A stretch of DNA of 64,000 bases from Paracerasibacillus soli (GTDB lineage: Bacteria > Bacillota > Bacilli > Bacillales > Amphibacillaceae). The translations under genes were made by a program, and so were the position numbers. Each line of letters starts with the position of its first letter. Position 1 is the stretch's first letter. Under the pieces are notes generated by a model. The model saw only the letters and a program-made list of their open reading frames with translations. It did not search any database and was not told the DNA's origin. The stretch lies in assembly GCF_034006335.1 (NCBI RefSeq), contig NZ_JAWDIQ010000001.1. One strand, written 5' to 3'. This document shows, piece after piece, positions 41,081 to 52,000 of the stretch.

Positions 41081-41269
41081 ATGGCTAGATATTATCGATA
41101 CCGCCTTCCTCCATGGGCGAGACATTGTTTAATTGTAATTGAAAGTGTCACTTTACCAATCATGATTTTTCAACTTATACGCACTTTATTCTTTCCAACA
41201 ACACTTGATGTACTTCTACTCGGTCTACTTGTAGGGCTATTTATTGCTTTTCAACTAAAATGGATTTAA
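41081..41269 (+). CDS. Small membrane protein, unknown function
   Basis: 62 residues, MARYYRYRLPPWARHCL, with two hydrophobic helices (about 17-33 and 44-60). ATG 41081 sits 6 bases after AAGGAGG, a strong site, so this is probably a real gene although short. It lies opposite in direction to its valS and ysxE neighbours. I do not recognise the family. Confidence 0.6.
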   Translation: MARYYRYRLPPWARHCLIVIESVTLPIMIFQLIRTLFFPTTLDVLLLGLLVGLFIAFQLKWI

Positions 41270-41289
41270 AAGTTTGATGTATATCCATT

Positions 41290-42300
41290 TTAAGTTTCTT
41301 CTTTACTTTCTAAGTCTATGCGGTAAATATACGTTTCTTTCACAAAATCAGTCCATTCTAAACCAAAACGTAAGTTTCGAAATGCTTGTTGTAATTTTTG
41401 AATGAAACCGATCATATCGGTTTCATTCCCCTTTCGACATAAGCCAAAACTGTTTCTATATACTTTTGTGGATTTAAAAGATAAATTGAAAGCAGATGTA
41501 GTTCTTCACGCCTTAGCTCATTTTCCTCCATATAAGCATGAAATGTTTCAAATATGGACGTAGTTTCTATATCGTATCGATTTGCTTGCTCTGTTAAATA
41601 ATAATGCAAATCAGATATCGGATTATCATTACGGACATGCTCCCAATTTATCACCCAAAAATATTCTCGATAGAACAGATACTCCTGTTCTAACTTTCCA
41701 TGGCATAAAGATGTTCGCCATGCATCCATTTCACATTCTAAAAATTCATCAACTGCTCGTTCCAAATTCTTAAACACATATTCCAAATAATGAAATTGTG
41801 AACAAACTAATAATTCAAATGGCGACATATAAGGATGATGCTCAAATCTCTACCATTGACAAAAGTTTTTTGTAGTCTGTTTGGCATTGGATTTTATAAC
41901 TTGTAAATGAACTTTTTATTTTATCAACAGAAAATGTATGTTTTTGCATTGTTTTATGATGAAATTGACCGATACTACGGAAAAAGGCGGTATAAAAATC
42001 TTGCTGTCGATGGTGCTCTTCTTGTTCTATCCATGGTGCTATATAATAAAATTCATTGTCTAATTCCGCATAAAGCTTTTCTGCTACTGTTAAATAAACT
42101 GGCAAAACTAATGGGAGTCTTTCATAGTAAGCAACATGATAAAAGTTCTCTAAATTTTTAACTGTTTGCTCCGTTAAGTTACTTCGTTTTAAGGCATATA
42201 CTTGTTGTCCCACCTTGATTTTATAAACGCGATCTGTAACTTGCTCTATTGTGTCCGGACGTATGCTATACTGTTCTAGAACATGCCAGATTTTCTCCAT
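41290..42300 (-). CDS. ysxE: Spore coat-associated protein YsxE (CotS-like kinase fold, two frameshifts)
   Basis: About 336 residues in the aminoglycoside phosphotransferase/CotS-like fold, found in B. subtilis between valS and spoVID and associated with the coat. It starts MEKIWHVLEQYSIRPD. Conserved parts include VYALKRSNL near residue 36 and YYIAPWIEQEE. Frame breaks occur near 41846 (one base surplus or two missing, restoring FEHHPYMSPFELL) and near 41413. The C-terminal end reads RFGLEWTDFVKETYIY. Kinase activity is inferred only from the fold. Confidence 0.83.
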
Positions 42301-42476
42301 ATCACGCCCTCCTCACATATTATCTTTAGGTCATTTACAAAACAATACGAGTATAACTTGTGTTCAAAGACCCTTCCACTTTATTTCACATACCAACACA
42401 CATTCATATTTCTAACAATACATAAGTTAACCCCTTGCAATGCAATCAAGGGGTACGAAAAGGTATAATAGTTCCT

Positions 42477-43615
42477 TTATTTATTCTCTCTTTTCTTCTT
42501 TACTGGAATATTTAATAATTGTCCGATAACAACATCCTCATCTTGCATATGATTTCGCTTCATAATGTGCATGGTAGTTGTCTCATATCGTTCAGCATTT
42601 TCTCCAAAGTATCGTTTTCTTGAACGATACAAAGGCGCATTTTCGTGTATGTCTCTTCATGATTCCGAATCATATCTGATAAATAACTTAAATCAGCAAC
42701 CTCTACTTCTCTATCATCATAGTTGTCGTCATACGCTTCATATTCATCATATTCAACTGTTTCCAATCCATCATCATCATTCTCTGTATCATCATAATCG
42801 TCATAATCATCTTGATCAATATCTGATGAATGTGGACTCTCGACAGTTTCTTCAGATGAATCCGTTCCAAAGAATTCCGCTAATGTTTGTGTTTTCTTTT
42901 TCTTCCACCGCTCCGGGTCTTCCTCTTCCTCAGTAGAATCGTTTTGAACATCGTTTTTCTCTTCTACATGTGCTTCCGGTTCAGATTCTCGAACAATTTC
43001 TTTTTCTTCCTCTTTCTTTTTCTTGATTTCAAATTCAAATGTATCCGTAAGTTCACCCTGTTCTTGTAATACTTGTGCTTCGTTTACATCGTCATCTGCT
43101 TGTTCCACCTCAAGTACTTCGTCATGTTCAACCACTCTTTCTACAATTTCTTTTTCCTTCATTCTTTGTTTGTTTGGATCTGCTTCATTTGAAATACCAT
43201 GGATTTCAACAGTCGATTTCACAATTAATCGTTCTGTGTGAGGTAATTCATAATCAAATGTTGTAATATTTACTGTCACATCTTCTAAATTAGCAACCCG
43301 ATAAGCTGGTACTGATATCTCTACTGGAAAGCGATGTGAAAATTGTGCAAATGTATCATTAATTTTTTCTACCTTTTCGATATATCTTTTAGATTGAAAT
43401 TCTTGAAAAGAAGATTCTTCTGCTTCTTGATTTTGAACAGGTACATATTGGCCTTGTAAACTAATTACACCTCGAATAGAAATGTAATCATGAAAAGATT
43501 GAATGGATATTTCTGGATCCAGTGAAATACTAACAATCTCGGCCACTTCCTGTTCCCTTTCAAAATACAAAGACTCTTCCAAGTCAAAACTAAAAACAGA
43601 TTGATCGTTAAACAA
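42477..43615 (-). CDS. spoVID: Spore coat assembly protein SpoVID (one frameshift)
   Basis: Coat encasement factor. The N-terminal domain (MFNDQSVFSFDLEESLYFE) is typical, followed by a very acidic central part (DDYDDYDDTENDDDG) and a C-terminal LysM domain that starts LCIVQENDTLEKM. The break near 42595 hides the last part of the LysM, YETTTMHIMKRNHMQDED, until one G is restored. About 379 residues. Works with SafA, also in this window. Composition is strongly Asp/Glu-biased in the middle. Confidence 0.88.
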
Positions 43616-43811
43616 TATTTATCACCCCTTCTATAAAACTAAATCTACACGAAAGTCATAATTATCTATATGAATCAGAATGAGGGGATATGCTTTTACA
43701 GTGAATTTCTCTATCATAAAAACAAAAGCTTTTCTCTTTCATGAAAGATGAAACTATATGTTACGATAAACGTATTAAATAGTAAGATATCAATTTGGGG
43801 GAGAATACAAA

Positions 43812-44293
43812 GTGAAAAAGCCTTATAGATTTTCAGGATATTTATTAATAGGGATAGGACATTCTTTTTACTTAGACAGTTTAAAATACCAATCATCACA
43901 GATTTTTATTCGTGGACTACTTTACTCATTATTATTGGCCTTGTATTTTTAATACATAGTATAAAAACAAAGGACTATGATCAAATTTTCCCAGGCGTGC
44001 TATTGATAGGATTAGGTGTCCATTTTCATGGACTTGAACATTATTCATTTTGGATTGATCATTGGGCTGCTTATCCTTTAATCGTTGGGATTGCATTATT
44101 TCTTCGCGCACTAAAAACGAAACGAGGTTTTTTCATTAGTATTATTTTAATTGGCATTTCTTTACTAATGATTTTCACAATTCAAATTCCCGAATGGTTT
44201 CAATGGATTTACACTGTTCTTGGATTTTTAGAGCAGTACTGGCCAATTGTTTTAATCTTGATTGGTGCATATATCTTAATCAAAAGAAAATAA
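43812..44293 (+). CDS. LiaI/LiaF-like four-helix membrane protein (one frameshift)
   Basis: About 160 residues starting MKKPYRFSGYLLIGIG (GTG 43812 after GGGGGAG). Four to five hydrophobic helices; after repair near 43861, the second stretch reads FLLRQFKIPIITDFYSW, and later helices include GVLLIGLGVHFHG and WPIVLILIGAYILI. The WPLILI-type repeat resembles the LiaI-LiaF-like membrane domain family. No LiaRS partner is adjacent. It lies between spoVID (divergent) and engB (convergent). A membrane-stress role is speculative. Confidence 0.6.
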
Positions 44294-44301
44294 GAAAGCA
44301 A

Positions 44302-44416
44302 AAAGAGGCTGAGACATAAGGCTTTGCCCCCCCTCGTTTCACCATTGTAATTTTAACAAAAATACTAATTACAGTGTGGAAGGGTCTAACCTTTTATTTT
44401 GTCTCAACCTCATTTT
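44302..44416. repeat. Palindromic repeat element, copy 2
   Basis: Outer arms AGAGGCTGAGACATAA and TTTTGTCTCAACCTC, with inner CCATTGTAATT / AATTACAGTG and a CCCCCCCTCG tract. It shares order and motifs with copy 1 at 37783-37915 and, like it, lies between convergent genes. Confidence 0.7.
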
Positions 44417-45004
44417 TTACTTCGCTAAATAGTGCCTAATCGCTGCCCAAGCTTGCTCTTTTCCTTCAGCTGTTTCAGATGAAAAAGCAATCAAATGATC
44501 ATCTTTATCCAATTCTAGCACTGTCTGAGTGCGCTTTTTAAATTGTGCTTGTTTGTTTTTTGGTATTTTATCCAATTTAGTCGCAATCACAATTACTGGT
44601 AATTGATGATACTTTAAATATTGATACATTTGAATGTCATCTTTTGTCGGCTCGTGTCGTATGTCTGTTACTAATATAACTGCTTTTAGAGGCTTGCGTG
44701 ACTGGAAATATGTTTCCATCATACTACCCCATTTTTCACGTTCCTTTTTTGATACTTTTGCATAGCCATATCCTGGGACATCTACAAAATAAAATTGTTC
44801 ATTTATTAAATAATAATTCAGTGTTTGTGTTTTACCAGGCTTTGATGATGTTCTTGCTAGGCTTTTTCTTTGAATAAGTTTATTAATAAAAGACGATTTT
44901 CCAACATTGGAACGACCCGCTAAAGCAATTTCCGGTATATTTTCTGTTGGATACTGTTTTGGACTAACTGCACTAATGACATATTCTGCTTGTGTTACTT
45001 TCAT
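44417..45004 (-). CDS. engB: GTP-binding protein EngB (YsxC)
   Basis: Essential GTPase for 50S assembly. 195 residues; G1 GRSNVGKSSF (about 31-40), G3 VDVPGYGYAKV, G4 TKLDK. Overlaps lonA by 4 bases (ATGA). Frame intact. Confidence 0.96.
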   Translation of the reverse strand: MKVTQAEYVISAVSPKQYPTENIPEIALAGRSNVGKSSFINKLIQRKSLARTSSKPGKTQTLNYYLINEQFYFVDVPGYGYAKVSKKEREKWGSMMETYFQSRKPLKAVILVTDIRHEPTKDDIQMYQYLKYHQLPVIVIATKLDKIPKNKQAQFKKRTQTVLELDKDDHLIAFSSETAEGKEQAWAAIRHYLAK

Positions 45005-47323
45005 TTTATCTTTTTCCCCGCTAACGCTTGATCTAGTACTTGATCAAGATGATTTACTTTTATAAATGATAAATCCTTACGTACACTCTCTGGTATATCT
45101 TCAATATCCTTTTCATTTTCTTCTGGAATAATAATTGTCGTTATCCCCGCACGGTGTGCACTTAATGATTTTTCTTTCAGCCCTCCGATTGGTAACACCC
45201 GACCACGAAGTGTGATTTCTCCAGTCATTCCGACTTCTTTTTTTACAGCACGACCTGTTAAAGAAGAAACGAGTGCGGTTGCCATCGTAATTCCTGCTGA
45301 TGGACCATCCTTAGGTGTTGCTCCTTCCGGTACATGAATATGAATATCATATTTTTCATGGAAGTCTGGGTCAATATCTAATTGTTTTGCTCGTGAGCGA
45401 ATATAACTAAAAGCTGCTTGAGCTGATTCTCGCATGACCTCTCCTAATTTCCCTGTTAAAATTAATTTACCTTTTCCAGGATAATGGGCCACTTCAATAG
45501 ATAACGTATCTCCACCTGCTGAAGTATAGGCTAGCCCAGTTGCAGCACCAATTTGATCTTCTTGTTCCATTTGTCCATATCTAAAAATAGGCTTCCCAAG
45601 TAATTCTTCCAAGCTATTTTCCGTTACAATAACTCGTTTCTTTTCCCCGGAAATAATAATTTTCGCTGTTTTTCTACATAAATTGGCAAGTTGCCGTTCT
45701 AAGCTTCGTACGCCCGCTTCTCGTGTATATCTTCTTATCAACTTCAATATTGCTTCTTCTCTTACTTGTAAATGACTCTTTTGTAATCCATTTTCTTTAA
45801 GTTGTTTTGGCAATAAGTGCTCTTTTGCAATGTGTAGTTTTTCCACTTCTGTATATCCAGCTAACGAAATAAGTTCCATTCTATCTAATAATGGACCTGG
45901 AATATTATTAACGTAATTTGCAGTTGCAATAAATAATACGTTAGAAAGATCATAGCTTTCTTCAATAAAATGATCACTAAAAGTATGATTTTGTTCTGGA
46001 TCAAGTACTTCTAACATCGCAGAAGATGGATCTCCTCGAAAATCATGGGACATTTTATCAATTTCATCTAATAAAAATACAGGATTAACAGATTTTGCCT
46101 TTTTCATTCCCTGAATGATTCGTCCTGGCATTGCCCCAATATATGTACGACGATGTCCCCTAATTTCTGCTTCATCGCGGACACCACCTAACGAAATACG
46201 AACAAAATTACGATTAATTGCTTTCGATATCGACTTTGCAAGTGATGTTTTACCGACACCAGGTGGGCCAACCAAACACAAAATAGGGCCTTTTATAGAT
46301 TGGGTTAATTTTTGTACAGCTAAATATTCTAAAATCCGTTCTTTAACCTTTTCCAATCCATAATGGTCTTGATTTAAAATTTTCTTCGCTTTCGTAATTT
46401 CTATCGTGTCATCAGTTTTTTCAGTCCATGGCAATGATAGTAGCCATTCTAAGTAGTTGCGAATAACAGAACTTTCTCCAGAGCTTTGCGGTACACGTTC
46501 GTATCTCTCCAATTCTTTTAACGCAACTTCTTCAACCCGTTCTGGCATAGTTGAATCTTGAATTTTTTTTCTAAGTTCTTCAATTTCACCTGTTTTTCCT
46601 TCTTTATCCCCAACTCTTGCTGAATTGCCTTCATTTGTTCACGTAGATAATATTCCTTCTGCGTCTTTTCCATGGAATTCTTTACGCGTTCGCCAATCTT
46701 CTTTTCCAAATTAAGTACTTTTTGTTCATTAGAAATCAACCGAATTAAGTGCTTCAATCTATCTTTAACATTAACCTTCTCTAAAATCCCTTGTTTTTCT
46801 TTCACTTTTAATGGTAAATGTGAAGCAATAACATCAGCTAACCTACCTGGTTCCTCGATATCAGATACAGTGTGAAATGTCTCTTTTGTTATTTTTCGTG
46901 AAACCTTTAAGTACGCTTTAAATTGATCTAATAGGTTCCGAACTAGGGCTTCCAATTCATTTTGATTATCTATTATTTCTTCCAACTTTTCATATTCAAC
47001 GACAAATGTGTCTGCATCGTCTTCAAAACGAGTTACTTCTGCGCGATACATCCCTTCTACTAATACACGAATCGTGCCATTTGGTAGTTTTAGCATCTGT
47101 TTAACTTCCGCCACTGTACCAATTCGATAAATATCTTCAGGTTTTGGTTCTTCAATACTTATTTTTTGTTGTGCAGCTAGCAGAATTTGTTGGTTATTCA
47201 TCATTGCTTTTTCCAAAGCAGCAATTGACTTTTCACGTCCTACATCTAAATGCAAAACCATTGTTGGAAAGACTAATAAGCCACGTAAAGGAAGGAGGGT
47301 AATAAGTGCTTTTCTTGTGACAT
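45001..47323 (-). CDS. lonA: ATP-dependent Lon protease LonA (two frameshifts)
   Basis: Degrades misfolded and regulatory proteins. About 775 residues. N-terminal LAN domain, Walker A LVGPPGVGKTSLA, Walker B FLLDEIDK, and the Ser-Lys protease with DGPSAGITMATAL and GGLKEKSLSAH. The start is at ATG 47323 (MSQEKHLLPLLPLRGL after repair), preceded by GGAGG. The first break is near 47299 (CCC for CCCC); the second is the G4 at 46608-46611 (QELGDKEGKTGEIEEL needs G5). No lonB follows. Confidence 0.95.
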
Positions 47324-47428
47324 AAATGTACCTCCATTATTTGATTGTATAATATATGTATTTTATAGTAGAAATGCTTTTATATCGTATATAGTATGTC
47401 CAATCCTATTAGAGACTATGATATAAAT

Positions 47429-47508
47429 AATGAGACTGACCATAGGCATCCCCATACACACATCTCTTTATCTAGAGAAGGAGCTGATAGGCCAAGTCAG
47501 TCTCATAA
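47429..47508. terminator. Hairpin terminator downstream of clpX
   Basis: ATGAGACTGAC / GTCAGTCTCAT arms 47430-47440 and 47496-47506 around a long loop, just 3' of clpX on the minus strand and followed by TATTT. Confidence 0.7.
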
Positions 47509-47527
47509 ATTTGAGCTGATAATTTGA

Positions 47528-48805
47528 TTATGCACTCTCTTTTGGTAATTTACTATTTCCTTTTTGCACTGTTCCATCATGGAATATCAACTTTGGATTT
47601 GTATTTTCATCTATTACGGTTTCCTCAGTAATGACACATTTGTCAATATCATCTCTTGATGGTAATTCGAACATAACATCGCGCATAATACTTTCGATGA
47701 TAGAACGCAATCCCCTCGCTCCAGTCTTACGTTCTATTGCCTTTTTCGCAATTTCAACTAGCGCTTCATCTTCGAATTCTAATTCAACATGATCCATTTC
47801 AAATAGCTTTTTATACTGTTTAACAAGTGCATTTTTCGGCAATGTTAAAATTTTAATTAAAGCATCTTCATCTAATGGCTCTAAACTCGCAATAACAGGT
47901 AAACGACCAATAAATTCTGGAATTAAACCAAAGCGCAACAAATCTTCTGGAAGTACTTTTGCAAGTAACTGACCTTTATCCAAGTCATCAGTTTCTAGAT
48001 TCGCACCAAATCCAATTACTTTGTTACCTAAACGACGTTTTATAATTTGTTCAATTCCATCAAACGCCCCACCAACAATAAATAAAATGTTAGTCGTATC
48101 AATTTGGATAAATTCTTGATGTGGATGCTTTCTACCACCTTGTGGCGGTACGCTTGCTACTGTACCCTCGAGGATTTTTAGCAAAGCCTGTTGAACACCC
48201 TCACCCGAGACATCTCTTGTAATAGATGGATTCTCTGATTTACGGGAAACTTTATCAATTTCATCGATATAAATAATCCCTTTTTCTGCTTTTTCGACAT
48301 CATAATCTGCAGCTTGGATGAGCTTTAATAAAATATTTTCAACATCTTCTCCAACATATCCAGCCTCAGTTAGCGAGGTTGCATCTGCCATGGCAAAAGG
48401 TACATTTAATATACGCGCTAGCGTTTGAGCAAGTAATGTTTTACCACTACCTGTAGGTCCTAAAAGCGCAATATTACTTTTTGCAAGTTCTACTTCATCT
48501 GGCTTTTTCGGCGAACTAATCCGTTTATAATGGTTATATACTGCTACAGACAAACTTTTCTTTGCATTATCCTGACCGATTACGTAATCATCCAAGATTT
48601 CACAAATTTCCTTAGGCTTTGGAATTTCTTTAAATTCAGCTTCTACTTCGGTACCTAGTTCTTCTTCTACAATTTCTGTACATAGCTCTATACATTCATC
48701 ACATATATAAACGCCTGGTCCTGCAACAAGCTTTCGAACTTGTTCCTGGCCTTTTCCACAAAATGAACATTTTAATTGTCCCTTTTCATCATTAAATTTA
48801 AACAT
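47528..48805 (-). CDS. clpX: ATP-dependent Clp protease ATP-binding subunit ClpX
   Basis: Unfoldase that feeds ClpP. About 425 residues from MFKFNDEKGQLKCSFCG (ATG 48805). Zinc-binding CSFCG and CDECIELC, Walker A GPTGSGKTLLA, Walker B IIYIDEIDK, and pore loop GYVGED are all visible. An upstream in-frame extension to 48919 lacks a ribosome-binding site. Frame intact. Confidence 0.97.
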   Translation of the reverse strand: MFKFNDEKGQLKCSFCGKGQEQVRKLVAGPGVYICDECIELCTEIVEEELGTEVEAEFKEIPKPKEICEILDDYVIGQDNAKKSLSVAVYNHYKRISSPKKPDEVELAKSNIALLGPTGSGKTLLAQTLARILNVPFAMADATSLTEAGYVGEDVENILLKLIQAADYDVEKAEKGIIYIDEIDKVSRKSENPSITRDVSGEGVQQALLKILEGTVASVPPQGGRKHPHQEFIQIDTTNILFIVGGAFDGIEQIIKRRLGNKVIGFGANLETDDLDKGQLLAKVLPEDLLRFGLIPEFIGRLPVIASLEPLDEDALIKILTLPKNALVKQYKKLFEMDHVELEFEDEALVEIAKKAIERKTGARGLRSIIESIMRDVMFELPSRDDIDKCVITEETVIDENTNPKLIFHDGTVQKGNSKLPKESA

Positions 48806-48872
48806 GCTTATTTTCACCCCTAAAAGATATATATCAGCTTCTCTGTCCCATAACAATGTATCTGTCAATGTT

Positions 48873-48900
48873 ATCATATCAGAACAAATCTGGAAAACAA
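48873..48900 (-). promoter_or_regulatory. Putative sigma-A promoter of clpX
   Basis: On the minus strand TTGTTT (48895-48900) and TATGAT (48873-48878) have a 16-base spacer, with an extended TG one base before the -10. The rest of the 330-base clpX/tig gap holds only the tig terminator. Confidence 0.45.
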
Positions 48901-49091
48901 AATAAAAGCATAGGTCCATTTATTATATTTCAACTGTTACTATAAATATTCCCTTTATTCATGAAGGTTAACCTAGTATTTGTTATGTTTATGTTTTTTA
49001 TTATGGAGGGTTTTTAAGAAATGTCAAATCATCCGTATTAATAATGTATGTTGAAGGGCGTATAAAATTATAATGATATGAATTTTAATCA

Positions 49092-49130
49092 TAAAAAAAA
49101 ACATGGTGTACGATTTCACCATGTTTTTTT
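49092..49130. terminator. Terminator downstream of tig
   Basis: AACATGGTG / CACCATGTT stem flanked by A8 and T7 runs, giving a terminator for tig on the minus strand. Confidence 0.88.
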
Positions 49131-49134
49131 AACT

Positions 49135-50421
49135 TTACTTAGCGTTACAATTTTCAACAAGAAAATCGATTGCTTTTTGTAATTTAAGATCGTCTTTTAA
49201 TAATTCTGTGTTACCACCTAGCATTTGCTCAATTTGTTGCACTTCAACGCTGTACATTTCAGCCATTCTTTCGACTTCTTTTTCACGTCATCATCAGATG
49301 GCGTAATGTTTTCAGCCTGAGCAATTGCTTCAAGTGTTAATTTGTTTTTACACGTTTTGCAGCATCGTCTTTCATCTGCTCTTTTCAATGCAGCCTCATC
49401 TTGGCCTGAAAATTGGAAGTACATTTCCATCGTCATTCCTTGCATTTGCAAGTTTTGCTGGAATTCATTCATCATACGTTCTAATTCCGTTTCGATCATT
49501 GCATCAGGTATGTCAACTTCAGCATTTTCAGTTGCTTTTTCAATGAGTTCATTTTTCATTTTGTTCTCTACATCTTGTTTCTTCTGAGCAGATAGTTCTT
49601 CTTGTTTTTTAGCTTTTAATTCTTCTAATGTTTCAACTTCGTCATCTACATCTTTTGCAAATTCATCATCTAGTTCAGGTAATTCCTTCACTTTAATTTC
49701 ATGAATTTTCACTTTAAAGATAGCTTCCTTACCAGCTAAATCTTCTGCATGGTAGTCTTCTGGGAAAGTCACATTCACTTCTGTATCTTCTCCTGCTGAT
49801 TTCCCAACAAGCTGTTCTTCAAACCCTGGGATAAATTGACCAGAACCAATTTCAAGAGATTGATTTTCTCCTTTTCCACCTTCGAAAGCTACTTCGTCAA
49901 CAAATCCTTCAAAATCTATAACTACCGTGTCGCCTTCTTCAACTGTGCCTTCTTCTTTGACAACGAGTTCAGCATAACGGTCACGAAGATGTTCTAATTC
50001 ATGATCGACATCCTCTGCGGAAACTTTGTCATCTTCCTTTTGAACGTCTAGTCCTTTATATTCACCAAGTTTAACTTCTGGTTTGACAGTAACTTTAGCT
50101 GTGAATACTAAGTTTTTACCTCTTTCAACTTCTTCAATATCAACTTCTGGCTCATCTACAGGTTCAATACCTGTTCTCATCAATTGCTTTTGAATAAGCA
50201 TTTGGTAAAACAAAATCAATGGCATCTTGATATAATGATTCAACGCCAAAACGCTTTTCAAATAGTCCTCTAGGCATTTTCCCTTTACGGAACCCTGGTA
50301 CTTGAATATCTTTTACTACTTTTTTAAACGCTTTGTCTAAAGCTTTTTCAAACTCGTCAACTTCGACTTCAAACGTTAAAACACCTACATTTCCTTCTTG
50401 CTTTTCCCATTTAGCTGACAT
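49135..50421 (-). CDS. tig: Trigger factor chaperone (four indels)
   Basis: Ribosome-bound chaperone and prolyl isomerase. About 428 residues from MSAKWEKQEGNVGVLTFEV. The ribosome-docking signature GFRKGKMPR is present, followed by the PPIase domain (EEGDTVVIDFEGFVDEVAFEGG). One extra A near 50175 breaks the frame (DETGIEPVDEPE expected). In the C-terminal arm a surplus A near 49383 and a missing T near 49340 offset each other, making a short false cysteine-rich segment. A missing A near 49281 loses the true end (SVEVQQIEQMLGG, VENCNAK). Confidence 0.93.
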
Positions 50422-50600
50422 AATTGTGTTCCCTCCAAAAAACTATTATTTCATACATTATGTTTTGCATATATATGATTGGTTACCTAGTAGATTGTTT
50501 GTGCCAATTTTATAAAATATAAACGTTAAACAGATGTACTAGATTTGATGAATTTTGAATCTACACGATTAACTATATTCTATCAAATTTCAACCACTAT

Positions 50601-50628
50601 ATTATATCATAATTTACTTTGCTTTCAA
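50601..50628 (-). promoter_or_regulatory. Sigma-A promoter of tig
   Basis: On the minus strand TTGAAA (50623-50628), a 16-base spacer and TATAAT (50601-50606) with an extended TGA just before it. The rest of the 310-base tig/ysoA gap shows nothing else. Confidence 0.6.
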
Positions 50629-50732
50629 GTTTTTTTCAAGCTTTAGTCCCTTATATACATACTAAAGACCCAAATCTATCTATATTACGTTGAAAATATC
50701 GCTTCTACAGACAGTTTTGGGTTAAATCCATA

Positions 50733-51719
50733 TTATGCATCAATTATACTTAGGTATAGTTTTTCACACATTTCTATTTCTTCTATGTACTTTCCTGTCT
50801 TACTTTCCATCTCTACCTCATATGCATCGTTTTCGCCGTATAAATATTGGTTTCCAATATACTTTAGCGCCTCTGCAATCTCCATCACATCCTGGTGTGA
50901 TGGTATAAATGGATACCATACGTAAACATATCGATACAATAGTTGTTCTAGTATATCGAATAGAGATGGATTTTTTTGTTCAAGGTTAGCAAATAAGAGC
51001 ATCGTTTGTTTTATGGTTGATAATGCTTTTAAATCCGGAATATCTAATGGGTTTAAGTGGAGGCTCGCACCAAACTTTGTAATATGTATAAAATCCGAAA
51101 AGTTCACCGATTGTAACCATTGAAAAATAGCTGTTTTTACTACTGGATGGATATCGTCATTTTTTAATAATTGGATTACTTTTTTAGTTGGTATTGCTTT
51201 AATTGATCGCAGGTTTTCGATATGCACCCATTGTTTAATAAAATCATTAGTCTGTATTGCTTCAAACAACTCACTGATTAACTCGACTGATTGTTCGCTA
51301 ATTAGATCCTGTTTAATTTTCACACTCATATCATATAACTGTTGAAACTGCTCTTGGATAATAACAGGTATTTTTGTTTTATTTGATAATGCTTCCTCGA
51401 CTGTATCCATAAGTAAATCGTATTGATTAGTTTGAAATAATATAGTTAAATAAATGTGAACAAAATGATAATAATTCGTATCCCGTTGACTCATAGCATG
51501 TAGACACATTTCTTCTGCTTCTTCATATTTTTCAAGTTCAATTAAACAAATTATTTTTCCAATTAATATTTCATGACTGGTAATAGCATAGTGAATTAAT
51601 TTATTAAATTTCTCTAATGCTTCTTTATATCTTTTTTCATGTAATGCCTGTAAACTCTCATTTTCTAATTGCTCTTTCCACTTTGGGAAAAGAATTATAT
51701 TTTGCGAGGGTTGTTGCAT
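50733..51719 (-). CDS. ysoA: TPR-repeat protein YsoA
   Basis: About 328 residues with tetratricopeptide-like helices near the N terminus (QALHEKRYKEALEKFNKLIHY, LIELEKYEEAEEMCLHAM read as two TPR units). In B. subtilis the TPR gene ysoA lies next to tig, as here. Starts at ATG 51719 (MQQPSQNIILFPKW) after AGGAGG. Likely a protein-interaction adaptor; target unknown. Frame intact. Confidence 0.8.
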   Translation of the reverse strand: MQQPSQNIILFPKWKEQLENESLQALHEKRYKEALEKFNKLIHYAITSHEILIGKIICLIELEKYEEAEEMCLHAMSQRDTNYYHFVHIYLTILFQTNQYDLLMDTVEEALSNKTKIPVIIQEQFQQLYDMSVKIKQDLISEQSVELISELFEAIQTNDFIKQWVHIENLRSIKAIPTKKVIQLLKNDDIHPVVKTAIFQWLQSVNFSDFIHITKFGASLHLNPLDIPDLKALSTIKQTMLLFANLEQKNPSLFDILEQLLYRYVYVWYPFIPSHQDVMEIAEALKYIGNQYLYGENDAYEVEMESKTGKYIEEIEMCEKLYLSIIDA

Positions 51720-51971
51720 GAACTTCCTCCTCATGTCTTCAGTAGTCAGTTATTATATAAAAGTACCCCAATAAAGAAAATCTAAACCCAAAATCAATTA
51801 TGATTCTTTAGTTATTTTAACATATTTGCCAGTAATTGTTTATAAATCCTAAAAATTATACTTTCTAACAATTGATTTCATGACGTTCCACATGATCGGT
51901 ACATAAAATATCGAATTGAACTAGATAATGAAGATCGATTTGTAACGATCAAAAAAGATTGGTTTTAAATG

Positions 51972-52000
51972 TTGACAAAAAAAGTCTATATGCATATAAT
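51972..52000 (+). promoter_or_regulatory. Consensus sigma-A promoter of the tRNA pair
   Basis: TTGACA (51972-51977), 17 bases, TATAAT (51995-52000): both hexamers match the consensus exactly. The initiation site should be near 52007, about 85 bases before tRNA-Gly. The region from 51720 to here shows nothing else. Confidence 0.85.

Noticed and set aside
42565..43266. Several plus-strand frames rich in Ser and His opposite spoVID
   Set aside because: They mirror the Asp/Glu repeats of spoVID and have no ribosome-binding sites.
48805..48919. Longer ClpX N terminus
   Set aside because: The 38 extra residues have no ribosome-binding site and precede the canonical MFKFNDEKGQLKC start.
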